Positions 43,489 through 53,300 of a DNA stretch of 64,000 nucleotides are shown here, one piece after another. Both the position numbers and the translations under genes were made by a program. Origin of the DNA: Rathayibacter sp. VKM Ac-2879 (GTDB taxonomy: Bacteria; Actinomycetota; Actinomycetes; Actinomycetales; Microbacteriaceae); NCBI RefSeq assembly GCF_015351245.1, contig NZ_JADKSO010000003.1:62001-126000 (forward strand), written 5' to 3'. Under the pieces are notes generated by a model that was not told the origin of the DNA, searched no databases, and saw only the letters and a program-made list of their open reading frames with translations. Each line of letters begins with the position of its first letter. The first letter of the stretch is position 1.

Positions 43489-45052
43489 TACCGACGTAGA
43501 GCAGGCGCCGTTCCTCGTCCACTGCCTGGAGCCCCTCCGCGTACGAGATGGGGAGCAGCCCCTCGGCGAGCCCCATGAGGTGCACCGACTCCCACTCGAG
43601 ACCTTTGGCGGAGTGAAGCGTCGCGAGGGTGACGGCCGCGCGATCGGGCTCGTGGTGCACCTGGGCACGGGCGATGAGGTCGTCGGTGAACTGGCGAAAG
43701 CTCCAGTCGGCGGGGACGTCGTCGACCAGCCGGGCGAGGGTGTCGAGCGACTCCCAGCGCTCACGGACGGCGCCCGGCGCCGACGGAGGCTCGGCACTCC
43801 AGCCAAGCGAGCGCAACACGTCGCTCACCGACTTGAACAGCGGCTCGCCGCTGATCGAGACGGAGGCGGCGCGCAGCTGCATCACCGCCTGTTTCACCTC
43901 GGGCAGGTCGAAGAAACGCTTGCCTCCGCGCATGTGTGCGCTCACGCCCCGCTCGTGCAACGCGTGCTCGATCACCGCCGACTGGCTGTTGGTGCGGAAG
44001 AGCACGGCGATGTCGGAGGCGCGCACGCCCGCCTCGATGTCGGCTGCAACGCGCGCGGCGACTCCTCGCGCCTCCGCGACATCGTCGGGGTACGCGTCGA
44101 TCGCAGGCTCTGGCGCCTCGGCGTCAGTCACAGAGTGCAGCGCCAGAGCGCCCGGACGCCCCCGCATCAGACGGTTGGCCGTCTGCACGATCGGCGCCGC
44201 CGAACGGTAGTTCTCTTCGAGGCGCACGACCGTCGCGGCGGGCCAGCGCGAGGGGAAATCGAGGAGATAGTCGGCGCGGGCACCCGCGAAGGAGTAGATC
44301 GTCTGGCTCGCGTCGCCGACGACGCACAGGTCGCTCCTGTCGCCGAGCCAGAGTTCGAGCAACCGCTGCTGCAGCGGCGAGACGTCCTGATACTCGTCGA
44401 CGACGAAAAAGCGGTACTGCTCGCGGACCTGCATCGCCATCGCCGGCTCGGACTCGAGCATCCCGGCGGTGACGAGCAGGACGTCCTCGAAGTCGATCTG
44501 CCGACGCTGGTCTTTGAGGCCTTCGTACTCGTCGACGAGCGCCACGGTCTGATCGAGCGTCAGCCGACCGGGCAGGGCACGGGTGCGCGCGGCAACCGCG
44601 TACTGCTCGAGCGAGAGGGCAGACACCTTGCGCCATTCGATCTCGGCCGAGAGGTCGCGCAGCGTCGCCGTGTCGAGCCGGATGCGGAGGCGCTCGGCCG
44701 CGTGCCCGAGCAGTCGCGCCTTTCCGTCGAGCAGCTGCGGCATCGTGCCGCCGACGAGCTGCGGCCAGAAGTAGCCGAGCTGCGAGAGCGCTGCGGCGTG
44801 GAAGGTCCGCGCCTGCACTCCCCCGGCGCCGAGCGCTCGCAGTCGCGAGCGCAGCTCTGCTGCGGCACGGCTGGTGAAGGTCAGCGCCATGACGCGACCG
44901 GGCGTGTAGACGCCGGTCGCGACTCCGTGCGCGATGCGGTGGGTGATGGTGCGGGTCTTGCCGGTGCCCGCTCCGGCGAGGACGCAGACAGGGCCGAGCA
45001 GCGCCTCCGCTGCCTCCCGCTGACCGTCGTCGAGCCCGTCGAGGAGGCTCAC
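43352..45052 (-). CDS. UvrD/Rep-type ATP-dependent DNA helicase (UvrD2-like, short)
   Basis: 566 aa. Walker A GAGTGKT (27-33), motif II FFVVDEYQDVSPLQQ, motif III VVGDASQTIYSFAGA, motif V LHSAKGLEWESVHLMGL and motif VI LLYVGITRARRRL. It ends soon after SRFLEEIG and lacks the C-terminal HRDC domain of longer UvrD2 proteins. It unwinds DNA 3'-5' in repair. GTG 45052 overlaps the NudC stop (GTGA). The 3' end overlaps the convergent cyclodehydratase-like gene by 137 nt; both sides of the overlap carry conserved residues. Confidence 0.9.
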   Translation of the reverse strand: MSLLDGLDDGQREAAEALLGPVCVLAGAGTGKTRTITHRIAHGVATGVYTPGRVMALTFTSRAAAELRSRLRALGAGGVQARTFHAAALSQLGYFWPQLVGGTMPQLLDGKARLLGHAAERLRIRLDTATLRDLSAEIEWRKVSALSLEQYAVAARTRALPGRLTLDQTVALVDEYEGLKDQRRQIDFEDVLLVTAGMLESEPAMAMQVREQYRFFVVDEYQDVSPLQQRLLELWLGDRSDLCVVGDASQTIYSFAGARADYLLDFPSRWPAATVVRLEENYRSAAPIVQTANRLMRGRPGALALHSVTDAEAPEPAIDAYPDDVAEARGVAARVAADIEAGVRASDIAVLFRTNSQSAVIEHALHERGVSAHMRGGKRFFDLPEVKQAVMQLRAASVSISGEPLFKSVSDVLRSLGWSAEPPSAPGAVRERWESLDTLARLVDDVPADWSFRQFTDDLIARAQVHHEPDRAAVTLATLHSAKGLEWESVHLMGLAEGLLPISYAEGLQAVDEERRLLYVGITRARRRLRLSWSRSTAGRTTRREPSRFLEEIGTRTRGVPSASAR

Positions 45053-45993
45053 GCGAGCGGCTCGCCGTCGAGCTCGCCTCCGTACCAGTCCTCGATCATC
45101 GCGCGGGCGATCGACGAGCGGCCGGGGAGCAGCACGGAGTCGAGCGAATCGCGCAACTGCTCGCGAGTGAACCAGCGCAGCTCGACGATCTCCTCCCCGT
45201 CCGGCAGCAGCGCCTCGGGAGCCTGGTCGTCGGCGAGGCGCGCGGTGAAGCCGACCATGAGGGAGGCGGGGAACGGCCACGGCTGCGAGCCCAGGTAGCG
45301 CGGGTCGACGACGCGCATGCCCGACTCCTCCGCGATCTCGCGCAAGACGGCCGCCTCGAGCGATTCGCCCGGCTCGACGAAACCGGCCAGCAACGAGAAG
45401 CGCCCGGAGCCCCACATCGCGTTCGAGCCGAGCAGGAGGCGGTCGTCGGCGTCGAGGACGCAGACGATCACGGCGGGGTCCGTACGCGGGAAGACCTGAC
45501 TGCCGTCGCTCGGCGAGCGTCGCACCCACCCGCCCTGTTCCGTGATCGTCGGGTCGCCGTTGCGCGGCGAGTAGCCGTGGGAGGCGTGCCAGTTGACGAT
45601 CGCCAGGGCCTCGGTGAAGAGGCCCGCGTCGCGATCGCTGAGGCGCTCGGCGACGGGGCGGAGGCCGCTCCAGCGCGACTCGTCCGGCTCGAGCTCGGCG
45701 GCCGCAGCGTCGGTGAGCACGGTCGCGATCACGGCCGTGCCCGCAGGCTCTTGCACGCCGTCGACCGTGGTGCGGCCGAGGTAGACGCGCAGGGTTCCTG
45801 CGGTGACCTCCTCGGCGGGGAGGAGGGCGAGACGGTCGTGATCGACGAGCGTCTGGTCGTGCTTGAGCACCAGGATGCGCGTCGAGGGATCGGCGAGGAG
45901 CTCGTCGTAGAGCGCGGGCCGCGAACGCGCGGCGTGATCGCGGTCGACCGCCTGGCGCGAGAGCGGGAGACGATCGGCGAAGGGCAGTGGCAT
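45049..45993 (-). CDS. nudC: NudC-type NAD+/NADH diphosphatase without zinc-ribbon cysteines
   Basis: 314 aa. Nudix box GFVEPGESLEAAVLREIAEESG and the NudC mark SQPWPFPASLM are intact, so hydrolysis of NAD(H) or deNADding of RNA is likely. The zinc ribbon that normally reads RFCPRCG ... RRC has become GYSPRNG ... RRS, so no metal-binding cysteines remain there. The domain may be held by packing alone. Its stop overlaps the helicase start. It diverges from the kinase-like gene. Confidence 0.88.
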   Translation of the reverse strand: MPLPFADRLPLSRQAVDRDHAARSRPALYDELLADPSTRILVLKHDQTLVDHDRLALLPAEEVTAGTLRVYLGRTTVDGVQEPAGTAVIATVLTDAAAAELEPDESRWSGLRPVAERLSDRDAGLFTEALAIVNWHASHGYSPRNGDPTITEQGGWVRRSPSDGSQVFPRTDPAVIVCVLDADDRLLLGSNAMWGSGRFSLLAGFVEPGESLEAAVLREIAEESGMRVVDPRYLGSQPWPFPASLMVGFTARLADDQAPEALLPDGEEIVELRWFTREQLRDSLDSVLLPGRSSIARAMIEDWYGGELDGEPLA

Positions 45994-46093
45994 CCGGAGC
46001 TCATTTCGTGACGGAGCCGCGAGGTCCGTGGGGACGGGCCGTCGGCATCGGCGGGACCGCGCGTGGCGGCGAGCCGGCCGGCCGTCGGCCGCC

Positions 46094-46099
46094 TACCCT
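46094..46099 (+). promoter_or_regulatory. -10 box for leaderless kinase-like gene
   Basis: TACCCT with 7 nt (GGAAACC) before ATG 46107. No ribosome-binding site at normal distance. Confidence 0.5.
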
Positions 46100-46106
46100 G
46101 GAAACC

Positions 46107-47174
46107 ATGGCCAGATCCCATCTCACTCTAGCCGCGCTGGCCACCTCGGCCGTCGAGGGCCTCGACGTCCGTACCGCGCGCCCGTTCACCGCGTCGACCC
46201 ACGGCGATTTCGACTCCGCTCTGCTCACGACGGGCGACGGGGCCCGGCTGATCGTGCGGGTCCCCACCTCGGTGCTGGCGGAGCAGGAGCAGTGGGGCGA
46301 CCTCGTGGCCTTGCGTGCGCTGACCGCCGGGATCCGCAGCCGACTGCCGTTCGACCTGCAGCAGAGCGTCGGCCAGACGTCGTTCGACGGCACACGCGCG
46401 GTCGTCTACGAGTACCTCGACGGCGAGCGCGTCCTCATCGACGATGTCGCCGCTCAGAGCGGACTCGCCGACTCGATCGGGCGAGCGATCGGTGCGATCC
46501 ACTCGCTGCCCGCCTCGTTCGTGCGGGAGTCGGGGCTGCCGGTCGCGAACGCCCGGGAGAGCCTCAACGAGACCGTCGCCGTGATCGAGCGCGCCGCCGA
46601 CACCGGGCACGTCCCGGCCGCTTTGGTCGCGCGCTGGGAGTCGGCCTCGTCCGACGAGGCGCTCTGGCAATTCGACACGACGGTGGTCAACGGCTCGATG
46701 ACCTCCGACTCGTTCCTCCGTTCGGGCGATGTCGTGTCGGCCGTGCTCGGCTGGGCGGCTCTGCGCGTGGGCGATCCGGCGCGGGACCTGCACTGGCTGC
46801 TCAGCGCCCCGGGCTCGGAGACGGCGCTCTCGGCGTACTCGCGCATGCGCGCTGGCGCCGTCGACCGCACGATCCGGCAGCGCGCGCAGCTGTATGCCGA
46901 GCTGGAACTCGCCCGCTGGCTGCTGCACGGGACGGAGACCGATGACTCCGCGATCGTCGATGATGCGGTGGGGATGCTCGATCTGCTGGTCGACAGCGTG
47001 CTCGGCGATCTCTCCGCCCCGCTCTCGACCGACACCGGGCCTGTGCTCGAGGTGTCGGAGGTGGAGGAGCTCCTCAACCGCACGCCGGGCGCCCGCACGG
47101 GATCCTCCGCTCACGGCCGCGGGTTGGAGCCCGTGGCCGAGGACAGCGACTCCGCGAGCTCGCGCTCGGAGTAG
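46107..47174 (+). CDS. Aminoglycoside-phosphotransferase-fold protein lacking catalytic residues (pseudokinase-like)
   Basis: 355 aa. The N-lobe (RPFTASTHGDFDSALLTT, LIVRVPTS, VVYEYLDGERV) and the C-lobe layout are those of the APH/choline-kinase fold. The catalytic loop that should read HGDxxxxN reads N195-G-S197-MTSDS. The metal-binding IDWE/IDF segment reads VLGWAALRVGDPARDL (no Asp at the key position). Phosphotransfer by the normal mechanism is unlikely. It diverges from nudC and converges on adnB with a 64-nt overlap of the coding ends. The partner and role are unknown. Confidence 0.75.
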   Translation: MARSHLTLAALATSAVEGLDVRTARPFTASTHGDFDSALLTTGDGARLIVRVPTSVLAEQEQWGDLVALRALTAGIRSRLPFDLQQSVGQTSFDGTRAVVYEYLDGERVLIDDVAAQSGLADSIGRAIGAIHSLPASFVRESGLPVANARESLNETVAVIERAADTGHVPAALVARWESASSDEALWQFDTTVVNGSMTSDSFLRSGDVVSAVLGWAALRVGDPARDLHWLLSAPGSETALSAYSRMRAGAVDRTIRQRAQLYAELELARWLLHGTETDDSAIVDDAVGMLDLLVDSVLGDLSAPLSTDTGPVLEVSEVEELLNRTPGARTGSSAHGRGLEPVAEDSDSASSRSE

Positions 47175-50100
47175 AAGCGCTCGGGCCGCAGCACGAGATC
47201 GTCGGCCACGAAGTAGAACACGGCATCGACGCTCTCGAGCGGCACTCCTCTCCAGCGCGAGAAGGCGAGCCGGTAGAGCGCGAGCTGGAACTGCTTGAGC
47301 TCAAGGTCGGCCGCGTCCTGGGGCGCGCGACCGGTCTTCCAGTCGACGATCTGGAAGCCGCCGTCGATGCGGTACACGGCGTCGAGCTTGCACACCACGA
47401 CGTGGCCCGCGAGTTGCAGGTGGATCTCGATCTCGACCGCCTCAGGACGGCGGGCGCCCCACTCCGAACGCTCGAACGTCTCGATGAGGGCCGTCAACGC
47501 CTCCTGCTCGACGACGGCGTCGCCCGCGGTGTCGGTCTCGTCCGGGAAGGTGTCGACAGCCTCCGCCTCGCCCTGGATGCCGAAGCGGTTCTCGACCCAG
47601 GAGTGGAAGGTGGTGCCCAGTCTCGTCTGCCGGTAGGGCCGCTCGGGCATGGGGCGGCGCAGCTGCGCGGCGACCGCCTCGGGCGCGCTGACGATGTCCT
47701 TGAAGCGGGACGCGGGGATACGAGTGGGAACGGCCGGACGCCCGGCGCCCGCGAGTCGTACCGCCCGTTCGGCGAGCAGGAGGCGCACGTCGTCGCCGCG
47801 ACGGCCGAGGAGGGCCGGCGCGGCCTCCCGGACGCGCGAGGCCGCGGCGCGCACGCGCTCGCCCCTGCTCCCGAGCGGATCGTGTGGCCATAGGAACGTC
47901 CGTGGGGCGCGCTCGAGCGGGTTCTCGGAATGGCCGGGTTCCTCCGGCAGTGGCGGGATCGTGCCGGCCTCCGCGAGATCGCGGAGGAACACGCCCGGGC
48001 GTCGCGGCTTGGACTGTCCCGCCCACCACGACCCGCTCACGAGAAGGCGGTGGCGGGCTCGGGTGACGGCGACGTACGCGAGGCGCCGTTCCTCTGACTC
48101 GTTGCGGTCGCGAAGGGTGTCGCCGAAGGCGCGGATCGCGTCGACGACCTCCTTCTGGGTCGTGCAGTCCCACCAGGCGAGATCGGGGAGCTCTGCGGAG
48201 TCGCCGCGGAAGGCGTAGGGCAGGGCGCCGAGGCGCACCCAGCCGCGGAAGCCTTCGACGGGGGTGCCGGGAAGCTCGCCCTCGACCATGCGGGGCACCG
48301 CCACGAGATCCCACTCGAGCCCTTTGGAGCCGTGGATGGTGAGGAGCTGGACGGTGCCGGGCTCTGGATCCTCGGGGCGCGGAGCCAGGCCGTCGCGCTT
48401 GTCGGCGAGCACCAGCCAGCGGAGGAAGCCACGCAGCGAGGAGCCGGTGCCCGCTCCGCGGTCGTCGGTCTGCAGGTAGCCGGCCACCGCCTCCCGGAAC
48501 GCCTCGAGGGTGGCGCGGCCGTCGCCGCGCAGTTCGTTGGCCTCGACCTCGATGTCGAGGCCGAGCTCCTGCTCGACGAGCGTCACGAAGTCGAGGAGGT
48601 CGAGGCCCGAGCGGGCTCGGAGGCGAGCGAAGAGCGTGCCCGCCTCGCGCAGCCTGCGCAGACCCTCCTCGCTGAACTCGCCGAGGGCGGAGTGGTCGAG
48701 ACGGCCGTCGTCACCGGGGCGTCGCGAGGCGATGAAATCGAGCGCCTCGACGATCGAGCCGCCCTCGCCCTCGGTGACGGAGGCGCGCATGCGCTCGCGG
48801 ACCTCCTCGGGGAGCAGCCGGTGCGCGTGGTCGCGAGCCGCGAGCCACGAGGAGAGATCGCGGAGCGCCTTGAGGTCGCGCACGCCGAGCCGCCAACGTG
48901 CTCCCGCGAGCAGCCGCACGAGTTCGCTCCCGGCTGCCGGATCCTCGATCACGGTCAGAGCGGAGACGAGGTCGGCGATCTCGGGCTGTCGCAGCAGGCC
49001 GCCGATGCCGAGGATGTGCGAGCGGACCCCCCGCCGCGCGAGTGCGGCGGCGAAGCGTTCCATATGGGAGCGGACCCGGAACAGGATGGCCGCCGACGGG
49101 GGCTCGGAGCTCTCGGCGAGACGAGCTGCGAACCAGCGGGCTACGTCGTCGGCCTCGTCGTCGATCGTCTCGGGGAACGTGATCTCGATGGGGTGGTCGC
49201 TCGCGCCCGGTCCCGCGGTGAGCGTGTCGACCGCCACCCGGCTGCCGGCGGCGAGCGGCTCGACCAGGGTGTTCGCTGCTGCCAGCACGCCGTGGCCGTT
49301 GCGCCAGCTCGTGCTGAGCGAGAACCGTCTCGACAAGCCGAAGTCGACGCCAAAACGGCCGAGGCCCTCGGCACTCGCCCCCCGCCAGCCGTAGATCGAC
49401 TGGTGCGGATCTCCGACGGCCATCACCCCTTGCCCGCCGAAAAGCCGCGCGAGCAGACGGGTCTGCAGGACGGACGTGTCCTGGTACTCGTCGAGCAGGA
49501 TGACGCGGAAGCGAGCGCGATGCTCGTCGACGACACCGGGCACGCCGTCGACGATCCTCAGCGCGAGGGCTACCTGGTCGGAGAACTCGACGAAGCCGCG
49601 CTGTGCCTTCGCCTCCTGGAACCGCTCGGCGAGCGCGGTGAGCACGGGCAGCGATCCCACCGCGTGCAGCGCCTTCTCGAGATCGCGGTAGACGCCGGAG
49701 CCGCTCCCTCCGCGCGGGAGTCGGCCCAGGCGCAGGAAGTCCTCGGCGAACGCGGCGACCTCGGAGGGGTCGGCCAGGTTGTCGGCGAGCTCGTGGGCGA
49801 GCGAGACGACGAGGTCGGTCAAGCGGTCGATGCCCGCCTCGACGTCGAGGATGCGCGCATCCGCGGTATCGGCGACCACACCGCGGGCGAGATGCCAGGC
49901 GGAGGCTTCGGAGAGGACGGTGGCGTCGCCCTCGCGTCCGATGAGAGCGGCATTGTCGCGGAAGATCGTGTTGGCGAAGGCGTTGTAGGTCGACACCGTG
50001 GCGGCGTCGAAGGGGTCGGGAGCCGACTGGCCGGCCGGCAGCGGGAGGAGACCGGAGAGAGCGAGCTGGTCGATCCTCCGGCCGATCCTCTCGCCGAGCT

Positions 50101-50323
50101 CGGCGGCGGCCTTGCGGGTGAAGGTGAGGCCGAGCACCTCGGAGGGAGCAGCCAGTCCGTTCGCGAGGAGCCAAAGGACGCGGTTGGCCATCGTCTCGGT
50201 CTTGCCGCTGCCGGCTCCCGCGACCACGAGTGCGGGCTCCAGTGGCGCCTCGATGACGGCGCGCTGCTCGGGGGTCGGCGGACGCAGCCCGAGACGCTCG
50301 GCGATGGTGAGCGCGTCGATCAT
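47111..50323 (-). CDS. adnB: AdnB-like helicase-nuclease
   Basis: 1070 aa. UvrD-type motor: Walker A GAGSGKT (36-42), motif II VILLDEYQDTSVLQ, motif III GDPHQSIYGWRGA, motif V IHGSKGLEWDLVAVPRM and motif VI LAYVAVTRARHRLL, all intact. The C-terminal PD-(D/E)xK nuclease domain has KLDAVYRIDGGFQIVDWKTG (D994, K996) and QLALYRLA. AdnAB is the actinobacterial end-resection machine acting before RecA. The ATG overlaps the adnA stop (ATGA). The 3' end runs 64 nt into the convergent kinase-like gene. Confidence 0.92.
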   Translation of the reverse strand: MIDALTIAERLGLRPPTPEQRAVIEAPLEPALVVAGAGSGKTETMANRVLWLLANGLAAPSEVLGLTFTRKAAAELGERIGRRIDQLALSGLLPLPAGQSAPDPFDAATVSTYNAFANTIFRDNAALIGREGDATVLSEASAWHLARGVVADTADARILDVEAGIDRLTDLVVSLAHELADNLADPSEVAAFAEDFLRLGRLPRGGSGSGVYRDLEKALHAVGSLPVLTALAERFQEAKAQRGFVEFSDQVALALRIVDGVPGVVDEHRARFRVILLDEYQDTSVLQTRLLARLFGGQGVMAVGDPHQSIYGWRGASAEGLGRFGVDFGLSRRFSLSTSWRNGHGVLAAANTLVEPLAAGSRVAVDTLTAGPGASDHPIEITFPETIDDEADDVARWFAARLAESSEPPSAAILFRVRSHMERFAAALARRGVRSHILGIGGLLRQPEIADLVSALTVIEDPAAGSELVRLLAGARWRLGVRDLKALRDLSSWLAARDHAHRLLPEEVRERMRASVTEGEGGSIVEALDFIASRRPGDDGRLDHSALGEFSEEGLRRLREAGTLFARLRARSGLDLLDFVTLVEQELGLDIEVEANELRGDGRATLEAFREAVAGYLQTDDRGAGTGSSLRGFLRWLVLADKRDGLAPRPEDPEPGTVQLLTIHGSKGLEWDLVAVPRMVEGELPGTPVEGFRGWVRLGALPYAFRGDSAELPDLAWWDCTTQKEVVDAIRAFGDTLRDRNESEERRLAYVAVTRARHRLLVSGSWWAGQSKPRRPGVFLRDLAEAGTIPPLPEEPGHSENPLERAPRTFLWPHDPLGSRGERVRAAASRVREAAPALLGRRGDDVRLLLAERAVRLAGAGRPAVPTRIPASRFKDIVSAPEAVAAQLRRPMPERPYRQTRLGTTFHSWVENRFGIQGEAEAVDTFPDETDTAGDAVVEQEALTALIETFERSEWGARRPEAVEIEIHLQLAGHVVVCKLDAVYRIDGGFQIVDWKTGRAPQDAADLELKQFQLALYRLAFSRWRGVPLESVDAVFYFVADDLVLRPERFYSERELAESLSSATGSNPRP

Positions 50324-53300
50324 CGGGAGTCCTCTCTGACCGGGCGCTCGTCGCCGGCGTCGGTACGCTCGCCCGGCCGAGCCTCGTCCTCCGCCTCGTC
50401 GATCGCCAGGAGCCCGTCGCCCGACACCTCGGGCACGGCGTGGAGGCGGTACCGCAGCGCATCGCCGGGCGAGAACGGCGCTGCGTCGAGCAGCCCCGAG
50501 AAGCCGGCCGCCGCCATCCCGCGTGCCGCGGCGCGCACCCGCTCACGGAGGCGCTCGAGCTCCTCCTCTCCCATCCGCGGCTGCACCACCTCGCGATACG
50601 GCCGACCGCGGACGCCGCTCGCGACGAAGAGCAGCTTCGCGCCTCCCGAGGCCGCGGGATCGGCCGCGTCGATCGCACCACTCGCGACCGCGAGTTGGTA
50701 GCTGCCGAGTTGGGCGTGCTCGGCGATGTCGGCCTGCCGAGGGATGCTGCGGCCGGTCTTGAGGTCGACGATGGTGACGGCATCGTCGACAGAGCGCTCG
50801 ACGCGATCGATCGAGCCGCGTACCCGTGCCGGCGGAACGTCGATCTCGAACTGCTGCTCACGGCCGAGAACCTCGCCTCCTCCACGTTCGAAGTCGGCCA
50901 GGTACGCGCCGAGCCCCTCGATGAGCAGGCGGGTGGCGCGCTTCTGTCGCTCGCCGAGCCACGGCGACTCGAAGACCAGCTCGGGCCACCTCGATTCGAG
51001 CGCCGCCCAGAGCACATCGGAGTCGGAGTCGACCGCATTCTCGAGCACCCAGTGCACGAGAGTGCCGACGCCCATCGACGTGCTCGTGGTCGAGCCGGAG
51101 ACCGTGTCGACGAACCAGTCCAGGGGCGAGCGCTCGAAGGCCTCGAGCCGGCTCGGCGAGACCGGCACCGGCCGTTCGGGATCGTCGAGATCGACCAGGG
51201 CCCTGGTCGTGGACGGCTCGAGCAGTCCGTGCCACGACGACGGGTCTGCTCCGGGGACCTCGGCGATCGAGAGCGCGCGCAGTGCGCGGATCGCGAGCGG
51301 AGCCTCCGCCGCCCCGGGAGTGGTCGCGGTGCGACGCAGGACCCCGACGGCTCCGCGGAGGGTCAGCGGCGACGACGAGACCGGGTCGACGCGCGGTGCC
51401 TCGCTCGGCGCGAGGCGGAACAAGAGGGAGGGCGTCTCGTCCTCGCCCGCGACGGCGCTCAGCACCACCTGGCGTCGAGCCCGGGAGACGGCGAGCGCGA
51501 ACATCCGCACCTCGTCGTCGAGCGTCGCCTTACGGGCGTCCAGCACGAGGCCGCCCTCCCCGCGAGCGTGGCGCAGCAGCCCATCGGGATCGAGCAGCGA
51601 GCCGCGCTGCCGGAGGTTGGGCCAGACGCCGTCCTGGAGGCGCGCCAGCACGACCACGTCGAATTCGAGCCCCACGACCGAGGACGGGGTGCCGATGAGG
51701 ACCGCCTCCTCGGCCGACCGGGGCGCCAGGGTGTCCTCCGGTACCTCCGCGTCGAGCATCTCGCGCACGAAGAGGGGAGCGGAGCGCCCCTGCGCCCTCT
51801 CGACGAAGCGTCGGGCAGCGCTGAACAGCGCGACGGTGCCGTCGAGGTTGCGGTTGGCCTCCGCTGCCGTCAGGCCGGTGCCGAGTGCGAGCTCGCGCCA
51901 TGAGGAGGCGACTCGGCTCGACTCCCATGCGGACCACAGGAGCTCCTCGACCGATGCCTTCTCGGCGTGGAGGCGTCGCACTCGATCGATGGTCGCCGCG
52001 AGCCTCTCGGCGTGGCGCGCGGGAGCGGAGTCGATCGTCGCGAAGCGACCGGGGCCCGCGAGCGCCTCGACGAGGAGTGGGTCGCTCGCTCGGATGCCAC
52101 CCGCGGCGAGCTCTTCGGCGCGCAAGGCGAGGCGCAGGCGCCGCAGCCCCAGCCGGTCGACCCCGCCGAAGGGCCCGAGGAGGAGCTCGGCCGCGAGCCC
52201 GGCGTCGAGGGGGAGCTCGCCGACCGCGACACCGACGAGCACCAGCAGCGCGCGAGCGGCGTGGTCGTCGCGGAGGGCGCGACCCGCGAGCACCGAGCGG
52301 GTGGGGACCTCCGACACGGCGAGCGCCTTCACGAGGGGCTGCACCGCGGCTCCCGAGCGCACCACGACGGCCATGCGCCGCCACGGCACGCCGTCGCGCA
52401 GCCGTCGCTCGCGCAGGAGTCGGGCGATGGTCGCGGCCTCGCGGGCCGCGGTCGGGGCGTGCAGGACGAGCACGGGGACGGGCGCCTCCGCGGGGTCGGA
52501 GGCGGCCTCCGCCAGGCGTTGCCGGCCGGCTGCCGCCGCGCCGATGCGTTCGGTCGCGCGTGACACGAGCGACCGCAGGGCCTGCCCGTGCCGGTGGACC
52601 CGCGCGAGCACGAAGGTCTCGACGTCTCGCAGGCCGATGCTCGCCGCGAAGCGCCCGAGCGTGTCGGGGGCGGCGCCGCGGTACGCGCTCGTCGCGACGT
52701 CCGGGTCGCCGAACGCGACGACGGCGACGCCGCGTTCGGCGAGAGCCCGAAGCAGCACGAGGGTGGACTCGCTCGCTTCTTGCAGATCGTCGACGACCAC
52801 CAGACGCAGGGCGTTGATCCCCTCGCCTCCCTGACCCGAGCGGATCGCCTCGGCCGCGAAGGCCGCGAACTCGGCCGCGTCGAGCCGAGTGCCCGAGTCG
52901 GGCTCCGTCCACTCGACGACTTCACGCAGCTCGTCGAGAAGCTCGGCCGCCGCGCACCACTCCCCCCGCCCGGCATCGACGCCGAGGGCACGGAGGGCCG
53001 CGCCGTCGAGGCCGTGCTCGGTAGCGCGCATCCCCAGCTCTCGCAGCTCGGTGCGGAAGGTGCGCAGACGCAGCACCTCGGGCGTGAACGCCTCGGGCCA
53101 GCGGGGCCCGGTGCCGTCCTCGAGGTGACCCTCGATGAGCTCGGAGAGGATCGCGTCCTGCTCACCTCCCGTGAGCAGCGTCGGCCTCGCGAGCCCCGAG
53201 AGCGCGGCCGAGGAGGCGACCGCCTCGAACGCGAGCGACGTCGCCGTGCGGGCGAGCGGCCCCCTCGTCGGGACGTCGATCCGCAGTGCGAGCGTGTCGC

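Noticed and set aside
48332-50701. 789-codon open frame on the plus strand
   Set aside because: Antisense to adnB; no recognisable motifs, while the minus strand has all helicase motifs.
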